From an uncultured bacterium (GTDB taxonomy: Bacteria; Bacillota; Clostridia; TANB77; CAG-508), in NCBI GenBank assembly GCA_905215935.1, contig CAJMRY010000001.1:1-64000 (forward strand): DNA of 64,000 nt, read 5' to 3'. Under the pieces are notes generated by a model, which saw only the letters and a program-made list of their open reading frames with translations, did no database searches and was not told where the DNA came from. Position numbers and translations under genes: made by a program. The stretch's first letter is position 1. Every line of letters begins with the position of its first letter. Of this stretch, positions 20,116 through 29,345 are shown piece after piece.

Positions 20116-21354
20116 CTAAAAAAAGCAAGCATTTTTTATTCTTTCCATTGCTTCTTTAGTATTTTCTCTACTTCCAAATGCAGTTAATCTAAAGTATCCT
20201 TCTCCACTTGGTCCAAATCCAACTCCCGGAGTCCCTACAATTGCTACTTCATTTAACAATTTATCAAAGAAGTCCCATGATTTAACTCCATCTGGTAACT
20301 TTAACCATATGTATGGTGCATTTACACCTCCAAAAACTGTAAATCCTGCTTCTTCAAGACCATTTCTTATAATTCTTGCATTTTCTTGATAATAATTAAT
20401 ATTTTCGTTTATTTGTTTTTGTCCCTCTTTTGTATAAATTGCTTCCGCTCCTCTTTGAGTTATATAAGATGCTCCATTAAATTTTGTACACTGTCTTCTG
20501 TTCCACAATTTATTTAAAAGTACTTCATCTCCAGATTTTGTATATCCTTTAAGATTTTTAGGAACTACTGTATATCCACATCTTACTCCTGTAAATCCTG
20601 CTGTTTTAGAAAAGCTTCTAAACTCTATCGCTACTTCTTTTGCTCCTTCTATTTCGTAAATACTATGTGGTACATTAGTTTCTGTTATAAATGCTTCATA
20701 TGCTGCATCAAATAAAATTATAGATTTGTTCTTCTTTGCATATTCTACCCATTTAGAAAGTTGATATTTTGTTAGTACTGTCCCTGTTGGATTGTTAGGC
20801 AAGCACAAATAAATCATATCTGGTACTTCTTCTGGGAAACTTGGTTCGAAATTATTTTCTTTATTACATGGCATATATATTATATTTTCATACATACCTG
20901 TTTCTTCATTATATTTTCCAGATCTACCAGACATAGTATTTGTATCTAAATATACTGGATAAACAGGGTCAGTTATTGCTACTTTATTATTTTTATCAAA
21001 TATATCTACAATATTTCCAGTATCACATTTAGCTCCATCAGATATAAAAATCTCATCCTTTTCTATATCTATTCCTCTTTTCTTAAAATCTGATTCTACT
21101 ATTTTTTCTCTTAAAAAGTCATATCCTTGTTCTGGACCATATCCCATAAAAGTTTCTTTTTTTGATAAATCATCTGCTGCTTTTTTCATTGCATCTATAC
21201 ATGCTGCACCAAGGGGCATGGTTACATCCCCAATTCCTAATTTTATAATTTTTTTATTTGGATTATTTTCCTGATATTCTGCTACTTTTTTTGCAATAGT
21301 AGAAAAAAGATAACTATCTTGTAAATCTAAAAAGTTTTCATTTATATTAATCAT
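20116..21354 (-). CDS. dapL: LL-diaminopimelate aminotransferase
   Basis: A class I/II PLP aminotransferase of 412 aa. The DapL pattern is clear: LFSTIAKKV near the start, KLGIGDVTMPL, FMGYGPEQGYDFLREKI, FISDGAKCDTGNI, CLPNNPTGTV and the PLP lysine region EFRSFSKTAGFTGVRCGYT. It converts tetrahydrodipicolinate to LL-DAP in one step, a lysine/peptidoglycan shortcut found in some Clostridia. I chose ATG 21354 behind AAAGGAAAG. The dapF epimerase next door performs the following step. Confidence 0.95.
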   Translation of the reverse strand: MININENFLDLQDSYLFSTIAKKVAEYQENNPNKKIIKLGIGDVTMPLGAACIDAMKKAADDLSKKETFMGYGPEQGYDFLREKIVESDFKKRGIDIEKDEIFISDGAKCDTGNIVDIFDKNNKVAITDPVYPVYLDTNTMSGRSGKYNEETGMYENIIYMPCNKENNFEPSFPEEVPDMIYLCLPNNPTGTVLTKYQLSKWVEYAKKNKSIILFDAAYEAFITETNVPHSIYEIEGAKEVAIEFRSFSKTAGFTGVRCGYTVVPKNLKGYTKSGDEVLLNKLWNRRQCTKFNGASYITQRGAEAIYTKEGQKQINENINYYQENARIIRNGLEEAGFTVFGGVNAPYIWLKLPDGVKSWDFFDKLLNEVAIVGTPGVGFGPSGEGYFRLTAFGSRENTKEAMERIKNACFF

Positions 21355-21639
21355 ATCTATCTTTCCTTTATAATATATTTGCAATCAATTTTATAATTTA
21401 AATTACATTAATTAAATGATTGTATAAGAAAATTTAATGTAATCTTAAAAGTTTTATATAGTATTACTATATTCTTTAATTTAGATTTTAATATGTAATT
21501 TTATTTAAGAATTAGATTTTACAGATTTCATAGTAATAAATTATATCTTTTGCTAACATTTATCTAAGACATAAAATAAAAATATAATTTATCACAAAAT
21601 AATTTTTCAATCTTCTTAAAGTATTTTCTACAAATCTGC

Positions 21640-22479
21640 CTATAACTCTAATTCTCCTTCAAATACAGTTGTTGCAGAACCAGTCATATAAATATGATTA
21701 TTCTCTTTATTCCATTTTATATTTAAAGTTCCTCCTAGTAACTCTACATTCGCTTCACTTTCTATATAGTCATTTAAATTGCATGCTACAACTGATGCAC
21801 AAGCACCTGTTCCACATGCCAAAGTTTCTCCTGCTCCTCTTTCCCATACACGCATTTTTATATTATTTTTATCTACTAATTCAATAAACTCTATATTTGC
21901 TCTTTTAGGAAAATGGCTATCCACTTCTAATATAGGTCCATATTTTTCTATATCAAAGTTTTTTACATCATCCACTATTGTTATTGCATGTGGATTTCCC
22001 ATAGATACACATGTAAAAATAAATTCTTTATCTTCTAACTGTATCTTTAGATTTTTTACAGGCGACTCGCTAGATATAACTGGAATATTTTCTGCTTCCA
22101 AAATAGGCTCGCCCATATCTACTTCTACAGTTTGTACCTTTCCTTCTTTAATATTAAAATTTAATTTTTTGATTCCAGCTAAAGTTTCCACAGTGATGTT
22201 TTCTTTATTAGTTAAGCCTTTATCGTAAACGAACTTTCCTACACATCTGATTCCATTCCCACACATTTCTGCTTCGCTTCCATCATAGTTAAACATACGC
22301 ATTTTGAAATCTGCTACATCACTTTTACAAATTAATATTAACCCATCTGAACCAATTCCAAAATGTCTGTTACTAACAAATTGAGCTAAGGTTGATATAT
22401 CCTCTATTTTCTGACCATTCATGCAGTCAATATAGACATAATCATTCCCTAGCCCATGCATTTTTGTAAATTTAATCAT
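21640..22479 (-). CDS. dapF: Diaminopimelate epimerase
   Basis: A PLP-independent racemase of 279 aa. It has FTKMHGLGNDYVYID at the N-terminus and both catalytic cysteines: EMCGNGIRCVGKF (Cys ~73) and TLACGTGACASVVA (Cys ~220). It interconverts LL- and meso-DAP for lysine and cell-wall synthesis. The start at 22479 is preceded by AGAGGTG; an upstream in-frame ATG has no SD. It pairs functionally with dapL. Between them are ~285 bases of AT-rich DNA with no recognisable riboswitch. Confidence 0.95.
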   Translation of the reverse strand: MIKFTKMHGLGNDYVYIDCMNGQKIEDISTLAQFVSNRHFGIGSDGLILICKSDVADFKMRMFNYDGSEAEMCGNGIRCVGKFVYDKGLTNKENITVETLAGIKKLNFNIKEGKVQTVEVDMGEPILEAENIPVISSESPVKNLKIQLEDKEFIFTCVSMGNPHAITIVDDVKNFDIEKYGPILEVDSHFPKRANIEFIELVDKNNIKMRVWERGAGETLACGTGACASVVACNLNDYIESEANVELLGGTLNIKWNKENNHIYMTGSATTVFEGELEL

Positions 22480-22616
22480 AATTTTTTCACCTCTAAGTTT
22501 AGGTATTAATAATAGATACAATATAATTATATTGTATTGGTTAGTATTTTATCATAAATATTTTATTTTTTTCAATAGGTATCTATATAAAAAACTTGAT
22601 ATATTTATATATACAA

Positions 22617-22641
22617 AAAAATCAGCATTTCTGCTGATTTT
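22617..22641 (-). terminator. Terminator after the tRNA cluster
   Basis: A 10-bp stem (AAAATCAGCA with its complement) with a 5-base loop and a T-run lies just 3' of tRNA-Phe. Confidence 0.8.
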
Positions 22642-22647
22642 AAAGTT

Positions 22648-22723
22648 TGGTGGCTTCACCTGGAATCGAACCAGGGACACAGGGATTTTCAGTCCCTTGC
22701 TCTACCAACTGAGCTATAAAGCC
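22648..22723 (-). tRNA. tRNA-Phe (GAA)
   Basis: A 76-nt cloverleaf with acceptor GGCTTTA/TGAAGCC, D-arm GCTCAGTTGGTAGAGC, anticodon loop CTGAAAA (anticodon GAA), T-arm with GGTTCGATTCC and an encoded CCA. It is the last gene of a Val-Asp-Phe cluster. Confidence 0.97.
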
Positions 22724-22738
22724 TTATATAAAAAAAAA

Positions 22739-22815
22739 TGGCGACCTGGAACGGGCTCGAACCGTCGACCTCTAGCGTGACAGGCTAGCGTTCTAACCAA
22801 CTGAACTACCAGGCC
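22739..22815 (-). tRNA. tRNA-Asp (GTC)
   Basis: A 77-nt cloverleaf with acceptor GGCCTGG/CCAGGTC (one G-T pair), anticodon loop CTGTCAC (GTC), T-loop GTTCGAG and an encoded CCA. Confidence 0.96.
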
Positions 22816-22861
22816 GTAAAACAAAAAATATTTAGTTAACTAAATACTTTTTGTAAGAAAA

Positions 22862-22937
22862 TGGTGGTCGCTATAGGGCTCGAACCTATGACCTCCTGCT
22901 TGTAAGGCAGATGCTCTCCCAGCTGAGCTAAGCGACC
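22862..22937 (-). tRNA. tRNA-Val (TAC)
   Basis: A 76-nt cloverleaf with acceptor GGTCGCT/AGCGACC, anticodon loop CTTACAA (TAC), T-loop GTTCGAG and an encoded CCA. It is the first gene of the cluster in transcription order. All three tRNAs here have normal 7-nt anticodon loops. Confidence 0.97.
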
Positions 22938-23030
22938 ATTTCCTTCGACTCGTTAAGTATACTAAATTGCATTATAAATGTCAATACTTTTTTTGAATTT
23001 TTTCAAACTTTTTTATACATATTTTTTTAA

Positions 23031-23066
23031 AAGCCTAAAGTATGCTGTTTTACTGACTTTAGGCTT
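23031..23066 (-). terminator. Terminator after the lipoprotein gene
   Basis: A 10-bp stem (AAGCCTAAAG with its complement) lies just beyond the stop at 23072, with A/T tracts on the exit side. Confidence 0.75.
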
Positions 23067-23071
23067 TCTTT

Positions 23072-23389
23072 TTATAAATCTATAGTATACTCTTCATCAA
23101 AATAATTATTATATATTCTAAATGTATCATCATCTATCCATTCTATTTCAAAAAATACGCTTTCATTATACCCATTTCCCATTTTAGAAAAAACTTTCTT
23201 TTTTATTAAACCTGTTTTCTCATATACAGTTGGTCTACTTACAAGATCATATTCAACTATAATTGTATGTTCTCCATTAGGTGATGTATATTCTTTAGTT
23301 CTTGAACTATCACTACATCCTGTTAAACCTATTAATATTAGAAATATTAATACAAAACTTGCTATTTTATAATATATCCTATTTTTCAT
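23072..23389 (-). CDS. Small lipoprotein of unknown function
   Basis: A protein of 105 aa with a signal peptide ending in the lipobox ILIGLTGC, so Cys ~25 is predicted to be lipidated and the rest exposed outside the membrane. The mature part (YTSPNGEHTIIVEYDLVSRP, then EIEWIDDDTFRIY) looks like a small beta-rich domain; similar DUF5412-type lipoproteins exist, but I cannot confirm the family. The start at 23389 has GAGGT 5 nt upstream. It follows ctpA by 14 nt and is probably its operon partner. Confidence 0.75.
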   Translation of the reverse strand: MKNRIYYKIASFVLIFLILIGLTGCSDSSRTKEYTSPNGEHTIIVEYDLVSRPTVYEKTGLIKKKVFSKMGNGYNESVFFEIEWIDDDTFRIYNNYFDEEYTIDL

Positions 23390-23403
23390 TTTATACCTCA
23401 TTC

Positions 23404-24612
23404 CTATTTTAATTTTTCTATAGCTTTTTGTAATTGTACATCTTGTTCTAATGGTAAATTTGTGATTTGTCTTAGTTCTTCTGAAACTTCAACTTTTATT
23501 GTAGGTTCTATTCCAACTTTATTAATTTTATTATGATTTGGAGTATAATATTCATCTGTTGTTATTTTTAATCCACTACCATCTTTTAATGGATATACAG
23601 TTTGAATTACACCTTTTCCATATGTCGTATTACCAATTAAAGTTGCATTTATATCCTCTTTTAAAATTCCTGCTAAAATCTCTGATGCACTTGCTGAATA
23701 TTCATTTACTAAGACTACTACTGGAATGTTTATACTTGAGTCTTTTTTTGATTTTACTATATCTTCTTCTTCTGTTTTATCTTTTGTTATTAATAAAACC
23801 TTATCTTTTGGAACCATTAATTCTGCTATATTTAATGCTTCATCCACAATTCCTCCACCATTAAATCTTAAGTCTATAATTAATGATTTTATATTTCGTT
23901 TTTCTATATCCTTATATTTTTCTAAAAATTCTTCTGAACATCCACCTTCAAAAGATGATATTTTTATATATCCTATATTATTATTTAATACATCAGAGCT
24001 AACATGACTAATTTTTATATTTTCTCTTTTTATATCAAATTCTATTTCTTTATCATTTCTTAAAACTGTTATCTTAACATTCGTTCCAGATATTCCTTTC
24101 ATTTTTTTTACAGCTTCATTTAACTGTTCTCCTGTAAATTCTTCATCATCCACTTTTGTTATAATATCTCCTGTAAGTAATCCTGCTTTGCTTGCAGGAG
24201 AATCACCTATTGTTCTTAATACAACAATTGCATTTTGTTTAGTATCAGTTGTCGTGTATATACCTATTCCTACATATTCACCTTCTGTTTCCTCTGTAAA
24301 TTCTTTCATTTCTTCTTTAGTAAAATATTCTGTGTATGGATCATTTAATCCTGCAATATATCCTTTAATAGCACTTTCTTTTAGTTCATCTTCGTTAATT
24401 TCTCCTATATATTTTTTGTCTAATATTTCTTTAAAATATGTAAGTGTTTGGTCTAAACTAGATTTTTCTGTTTTAGAATTTTTTATATAGAATCTTTCAT
24501 CATTATTGATAAAGCGATATACAAAAGTAGATGTTAATATAAATGTTATAAAAGCTGTTATTATAATGATAATTGTATACTTATATACATTATTTATTTT
24601 TTTTGAATTCAT
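23404..24612 (-). CDS. S41 carboxyl-terminal processing protease CtpA-like
   Basis: A protein of 402 aa with one N-terminal membrane anchor (about 12-32), a PDZ domain (GEYVGIGIYTT to GDSPASKAGLLTGDIITKVDD, ~115-195) and an S41 catalytic domain. In the catalytic domain NEYSASASEILAG holds the nucleophile Ser and TYGKGVIQTVYPL the Lys of the Ser-Lys dyad. Such proteases trim cell-wall enzymes and spore proteins outside the membrane. Its position after ftsEX and two M23 peptidase genes fits a cell-wall hydrolysis module. Confidence 0.92.
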   Translation of the reverse strand: MNSKKINNVYKYTIIIIITAFITFILTSTFVYRFINNDERFYIKNSKTEKSSLDQTLTYFKEILDKKYIGEINEDELKESAIKGYIAGLNDPYTEYFTKEEMKEFTEETEGEYVGIGIYTTTDTKQNAIVVLRTIGDSPASKAGLLTGDIITKVDDEEFTGEQLNEAVKKMKGISGTNVKITVLRNDKEIEFDIKRENIKISHVSSDVLNNNIGYIKISSFEGGCSEEFLEKYKDIEKRNIKSLIIDLRFNGGGIVDEALNIAELMVPKDKVLLITKDKTEEEDIVKSKKDSSINIPVVVLVNEYSASASEILAGILKEDINATLIGNTTYGKGVIQTVYPLKDGSGLKITTDEYYTPNHNKINKVGIEPTIKVEVSEELRQITNLPLEQDVQLQKAIEKLK

Positions 24613-24846
24613 ATTTTTCCTCTTTTCTATTTATAGTAATCTTTATATATTATACTCTAAAATATTTTTTATAGAACAAAAGGGGACAATTTCTAACATT
24701 GTCTCTATTTTAATATTCTAAAGTCCTCATCTTTGTTCGTGCGCCAGATTTTGACAAAATTTGTGTGCAATTATTTTATAATAGGAAAATATTCTTCATC
24801 AAATTTTACTTTATCTTAGAATTTTCCTATTATAGTACTTTTACTT

Positions 24847-24879
24847 AAAATAAGAGCAAATATGTATTGCTCTTATTTT
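24847..24879 (-). terminator. Terminator overlapping the M23 peptidase stop
   Basis: A 13-bp perfect stem (AAAATAAGAGCAA with its complement) begins at the true stop codon (24880-24878) that appears only when the CGGA site is read through. The fit supports the longer protein. Confidence 0.78.
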
Positions 24880-26015
24880 ACCCCTGTAAATATGTAGATG
24901 GATTAACTGATATATTATTTACCCTTACTTCAAAATGTAAATGTGGTCCGTGTTGAATTTCCTGTTGAACCCACTTCCATTATTACATCTCCTTGTTTAA
25001 CATTCGTACCTACTGTTGTTAGTATTGCTTGTCCATGTCCATAAAGTGTAGATATTCCTCCTCCATGATTTATAATTACACAATTTCCATATCCACCTAA
25101 AACACCTGCGAAACTTACTACGCCATCACTTGCAGCTATTACTTTTGCTCCAAATCCTGCATTGCCTATATCAATACCTGTATGACCTTTAACAACACCT
25201 TGTATTGGATGTTCTCTCATGCCAAATGGAGATGTTATATATGTACCAGATTTAGCAACTGGCCACATCATCACTCCTCCTGTATATTGAAGCTCATAAC
25301 TTGTATTTCCATTTGCTAGTCTAATTTGATTTTCTATTTTAGTTTCTTCTATTTTATATTCTTTTATTTGATCTTGCAATGTTTTTTCTTCATCTGTTAA
25401 TTTTTCCATTTTACTTTTTTGGAGTGTTTTAGAATTTTTTAAGGTAGTTGCCATACTTATTGCTTGATTTTTTAAATCTTGTAACTCTTTTTCTTCATCT
25501 TCTAATTTATTCTTTGTTTGTTCTAATTCATTTTTTTGCATTTCCATTTTAGATAACAATTCAGAATCATAGCTTGCTAATTGTTCTATTAGATAATAAT
25601 TAGAGATAAAATCCGTTATGTTTCCAGATGAAAGCAATACATCTAAATATGTTGTATCTCCCGCTTCATATAATGCTACTAATCTATCTTGAAAAAGTTT
25701 TTCATTTTTATCATATTCTTCTTTTACAATACTATATTTTCCGTTTATCTCTTTAATGTTTTTTTGAGAATCGACAAGTTTGTCTTTTAAGTCATTAATT
25801 TGATTTTCATATTCTGTAATCTTATCATCTAATTCTTGTATTTCTCTAACTGCATCTGATATTTCACCTTGTACATATTCTAATTTTTGACTTTGCTCTT
25901 CAATCTTATCAGATATCTCATTCTTTTTATCATCTAAACTTTCAGCAAATGTAGAAAAAGAAAGGTTAAAGATCATCAATAGAACAATAAAAAATGAAAC
26001 AATTTTTCTATTCAT
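24878..26015 (-). CDS. M23 peptidase with coiled coil (PcsB/EnvC-like), read through a CGGA site
   Basis: A protein of 378 aa with a signal peptide, a long coiled coil (residues ~28-230) and a LytM/M23 domain (~250-378). Zinc ligands are in GHTGIDIGN and, after the CGG at 24950-24948, in GPHLHFEVRVN. The conventional frame ends as GNSTRTTFTF and would lack the HxH motif. Without the C it reads GNSTGPHLHFEV and ends in LQG with TAA at 24880. Such proteins cut peptide cross-links or activate hydrolases under FtsEX control. It lies after a paralogue at 26115, and both share AALYEAGDTTYLD-like coiled-coil segments. Confidence 0.93.
24947..24950 (-). other. CGGA four-base glycine site in the M23 peptidase gene
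   Basis: The codons ACA-CGG-ACC destroy the catalytic motif. ACA-GGA-CCA-CAT restores STGPHLHFEV, invariant in active LytM peptidases and present in the intact paralogue as STGPHAHFEV. Confidence 0.95.
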
Positions 26016-26114
26016 GAGATTTTCTCCTTTCTTTTGCTTATGTATTTTATTTTGCTAATATTATTATATAATATTTACTTTTTTCTTTCAATGGATATTT
26101 TTTCTAAAATTAAT

Positions 26115-27362
26115 TTATATATAGTTAAGTGGATTAACTGCTGTACCATTAACTCTTACTTCAAAGTGAGCATGTGGGCCTGTTGAAGCACCTGTTGAAC
26201 CAACAGTTAAAACTGGTGTTCCTTTTGTAACCTTTTGACCTGCACTTACTAATATAGTAGTTCCATGTGCATATCTTGTAGTAATTCCATTTCCATGACT
26301 TATAACTACATAATTTCCATATCCTCCGTTATAACCATAACTTGCAATCAATACTGTTCCACTGTCTGCTGCAACGAATTTTGCACCTGTTGGAGCACCA
26401 ACATCTATTCCTGAATGTAATTTCCATGTATGATATATAGGATGCATTCTATATCCAAAATTTGAAGTAATATTTCTATACCCAGGTATTGGCCAAGTCA
26501 TTTTTCCACTTGATGTTACTGTTCCACTATTTCCTCCTGAGGCACCTGTATTTCCTACATTGCCAGTATTACTTGTGTTTCCTTTGTTACTTGTATTTCC
26601 AGTAGTTGTTTGATTTTTCTTTGCATCTTCTTCTGCTTTCTTTCTTCTAGCATCTTCTTCTGCTTTTGCTCTTCTTTCTGCTGCTGCAATTTTCTCCATT
26701 TCAGCATTATATGCAGCAAGTTCACCTTCTAATTGTTTTTCTTCCTCTGTAAGACTATTAACTTTAGCTTGTTTTGTATTTTTATCATTTTTTAATTTTT
26801 CATTCTTCTCTGCAATCTGACTTTTTGTTTTATCAATTTCTTGTTTTTTAGTTTCTAACTCTTTTTTATCATCTTCTATTTCTTTTTTAGTATTTTCTAT
26901 TGCATTTAATACATCTGTATCACATTTTGTAAGTTGTGCTACTAAATAATAACTAGATATAAAATCTGTAATGCTTCCTGATGTTAATAACATATCTAAA
27001 TATGTAGTATCTCCAGCTTCATATAATGCTACCAATCTATCTTGAAGAAGCTTATCTTTTTCTTCAAATTCTTCTTCTTTTTTTTCTATTTCTTTTGTTT
27101 TATCTGATATACTACTAGTTAATTCTGTAATTTTATCATTTAAATCAGACAATTCCTTTTCTGTAGAAGAAATTGATGTGTTTAATTTATCTATTTCTGA
27201 TAGTACTCCTGATTTCTCATCTTTTACATCTTGTAGCTCTTCTTTCTTATCATTAATCTTATTTTTAATATCACTACTAGATGTTGCTAAAACATTAGTA
27301 AAACTAAAACCAACTAACAATATTGCAAGTATACTTGCTACTATTTTCTTTTTCATATGCAT
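26115..27362 (-). CDS. M23 peptidase with coiled coil (PcsB/CwlO-type FtsEX partner)
   Basis: A secreted protein of 415 aa: signal peptide (residues ~1-30), coiled coil (~35-245), a low-complexity Asn/Gly/Thr linker with GNTSN repeats, and a C-terminal LytM domain with HSGIDVG, YAHG and STGPHAHFEV zinc/catalytic motifs. It has no CGG codon and so offers an internal control for the paralogue downstream. Placed 16 nt after ftsX, it is the expected extracellular hydrolase activated by FtsEX during septal or lateral wall growth. I chose the start at 27362, behind AAGGAG. Confidence 0.93.
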   Translation of the reverse strand: MHMKKKIVASILAILLVGFSFTNVLATSSSDIKNKINDKKEELQDVKDEKSGVLSEIDKLNTSISSTEKELSDLNDKITELTSSISDKTKEIEKKEEEFEEKDKLLQDRLVALYEAGDTTYLDMLLTSGSITDFISSYYLVAQLTKCDTDVLNAIENTKKEIEDDKKELETKKQEIDKTKSQIAEKNEKLKNDKNTKQAKVNSLTEEEKQLEGELAAYNAEMEKIAAAERRAKAEEDARRKKAEEDAKKNQTTTGNTSNKGNTSNTGNVGNTGASGGNSGTVTSSGKMTWPIPGYRNITSNFGYRMHPIYHTWKLHSGIDVGAPTGAKFVAADSGTVLIASYGYNGGYGNYVVISHGNGITTRYAHGTTILVSAGQKVTKGTPVLTVGSTGASTGPHAHFEVRVNGTAVNPLNYI

Positions 27363-27378
27363 CTTACACTCCTTATCC

Positions 27379-28278
27379 TTATACATCTAAATATTTTCTC
27401 ATAGAAATTACACTTCCTAAAGTTCCTATACCAATTCCTAAAGCTAAATATACTATAATTATTAATGTAAACATATCTGAGAAAGTTAATAAATCTATAT
27501 TTATTACATTTGCTCCTAATGTTGTTATTAATTTTTCAGATATTAAGTTATATGATATACCTAATAACATTATAGAAATTAAAGCAGATATAACTCCAAT
27601 AATTATACCTTCTACTATAAAAGGCCATCTAATAAAGTTATTTGTTGCACCTACATATTTCATAATTGAAATTTCTCTTCTTCTTGCATGAACAGTTAGT
27701 TTTATTGTGTTTGCAATAATAAATACTGATATTACTACAAGTAGTAATAATATAGTACCAGAAACAATTCTAACTAAATTTGCTATTTTAATTAATGCAT
27801 TTATTGTATTTCCTCTTAATTGAATATCTTTAACACCTTCAAAATCATCAATTATGTTTTTAACATCTTCACTTTTACTTAAATCTGTTAAAGTAACTAT
27901 ATATGATGCTGGAAAAGGATTATTTTCTTCATAACCAGAAAGTAAGAATTGCTTATCTCCAACCTTTTCTTTCATTTGATTTAAAGCATCTTCTTTAGAA
28001 ACAAAATCCACTTTATTTACATCACTTAGTGCTTTTATTTTATCACCTAATTCAGTTACGCCTTTTTCTGATACCTCTTCTTTAATAAATACTTGCATAC
28101 CTTGTTGCATTTCTAGTTCACTCATTATATGATTTATGTTTTCCCCAATCATAAAAAACACACCAAAAATTATCATTGTTGCACACATAATCATTAAAGA
28201 TGCACCTGTTGACTTTTTATTTTTTAAAACATTTTTAAAACCTTCACCTATTAAATAACTAAGTACATTATATTTCAC
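27379..28278 (-). CDS. ftsX: Cell division ABC transporter permease FtsX
   Basis: A protein of 299 aa with an N-terminal cytoplasmic stretch, TM1 (~25-47), a large extracellular domain (MQVFIKEEVSEKGV to RGNTINALIKI) and three C-terminal helices. The MacB/FtsX permease signature HARRREISIMKYVGATNNFI is present. I placed the start at a GTG at 28278 behind AAGGTGG; it overlaps the ftsE stop by 11 nt, consistent with translational coupling. Confidence 0.93.
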   Translation of the reverse strand: MKYNVLSYLIGEGFKNVLKNKKSTGASLMIMCATMIIFGVFFMIGENINHIMSELEMQQGMQVFIKEEVSEKGVTELGDKIKALSDVNKVDFVSKEDALNQMKEKVGDKQFLLSGYEENNPFPASYIVTLTDLSKSEDVKNIIDDFEGVKDIQLRGNTINALIKIANLVRIVSGTILLLLVVISVFIIANTIKLTVHARRREISIMKYVGATNNFIRWPFIVEGIIIGVISALISIMLLGISYNLISEKLITTLGANVINIDLLTFSDMFTLIIIVYLALGIGIGTLGSVISMRKYLDV

Positions 28279-28955
28279 TATTATAACCACCTTTTTTATC
28301 ATCTCTTATGATATTACCTTTTTCTATTTGTATAACTCTTTTCTTCATTTTGTCTACAATATCTTTCGCATGTGTTGCAACAACAACAGTTGTTCCTCTT
28401 AAATTTATATCATTTAAAAGTGTCATAATATCCCATGCAGTATCTGGATCAAGATTTCCGAGTTGGTTCGTCTGCAATTAACATAGATGGGTTATTTACC
28501 AAAGCTCTTGCTAAAGCAACTCTTTGTTGCTCTCCTCCAGATAATTCATTTGGATATACTTTAGCTTTTGCACTTAATCCTACTAATGATAATACCATTG
28601 GAACTTGTCTTCTGATATGTCTTGGAGTTGCCTTAACTATGTACATAGCAAATGCAACGTTTTCATATACAGTTTTATCTGGTAATAATCTAAAGTCTTG
28701 AAATACTACCCCCATACTTCTTCTTAAAAAAGGTACTCTTTTAGGTTTTAAGAAAGTAGTATCTTTTCCATTTATAATTATATTTCCTGATGTTGGTTCT
28801 TCTTCTTTTAAGATTAATTTAATTAATGTTGATTTTCCAGAACCTGAACTTCCTACTAAGAAAGCAAATTCGCCTTTATCTATTTTAAAGTTAGCATTAT
28901 GAACAGCTTCAGTACCTGTTCCATAAGTTTTGTTAACATTTCTAAATTCTATCAT
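28268..28955 (-). CDS. ftsE: Cell division ATP-binding protein FtsE, read through a CGGA site
   Basis: An ABC ATPase of 228 aa: Walker A LVGSSGSGKSTLIK, Q-loop FQDFRLL, signature NELSGGEQQRVALARAL and Walker B MLIADEPT. An in-frame CGG (28460-28458) follows immediately; read as CGGA the text continues TGNLDPDTAWDIM and WVVATHAK-like TTVVVATHAKD, giving the H-loop. Without this reading the protein lacks its D-loop and switch histidine. FtsE powers FtsX to switch on cell-wall hydrolases. The start is at 28955 behind AAGGAG; longer upstream frames lack a SD. Confidence 0.95.
28457..28460 (-). other. CGGA four-base glycine site in ftsE
   Basis: The codons ACT-CGG-AAA-TCT-TGA would stop three codons later. 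ACT-GGA-AAT-CTT-GAT gives DEPTGNLDP, the near-invariant D-loop of FtsE-type ATPases. Confidence 0.97.
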
Positions 28956-29167
28956 TTTTAAGCTCCTTACATATAATAAGACATTTTTATTAATTTTTTT
29001 ATTTATGATATCAGTAAAACGTTTTATTTGCAATAGCTTATTTAGAAAAAAATAGTATAAAAATTACCTTTATTTGGCTTTTATACTATTTTTCTCCTAT
29101 TTTCTTTACTTTTTAAAATTCACAAAAAATTCACATTTCTTTTTTGAAAAAAAAGAATATCAAAAGA

Positions 29168-29282
29168 TGTGAAAAAGTGTCAAAAGGGACGGAGCATATT
29201 GACACTAAAAAAATACTAAATAAATTTAATTAGTAAATATAAAAGTGTCAATATGCTCCGTCCCTTTTGACACTTTTTCACA
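29168..29282. repeat. Palindromic repeat copy 1 (39-bp arms)
   Basis: Perfect inverted arms at 29168-29206 and 29244-29282 surround a 37-base AT-rich centre. The arm core AAAAGGGACGGAGCATATTG is shared, with one base change, with the repeat at 48747-48835. Non-coding, between the tkt operon and ftsE. The layout is like a REP/MITE-type element mobilised by a transposase elsewhere. No transposase is present in the window. Confidence 0.85.
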
Positions 29283-29345
29283 CACTTAAAGAACAAAAAT
29301 TATTAAAATATTCTATTCCCTTTAACAACCTTATCTTAAATTTCA

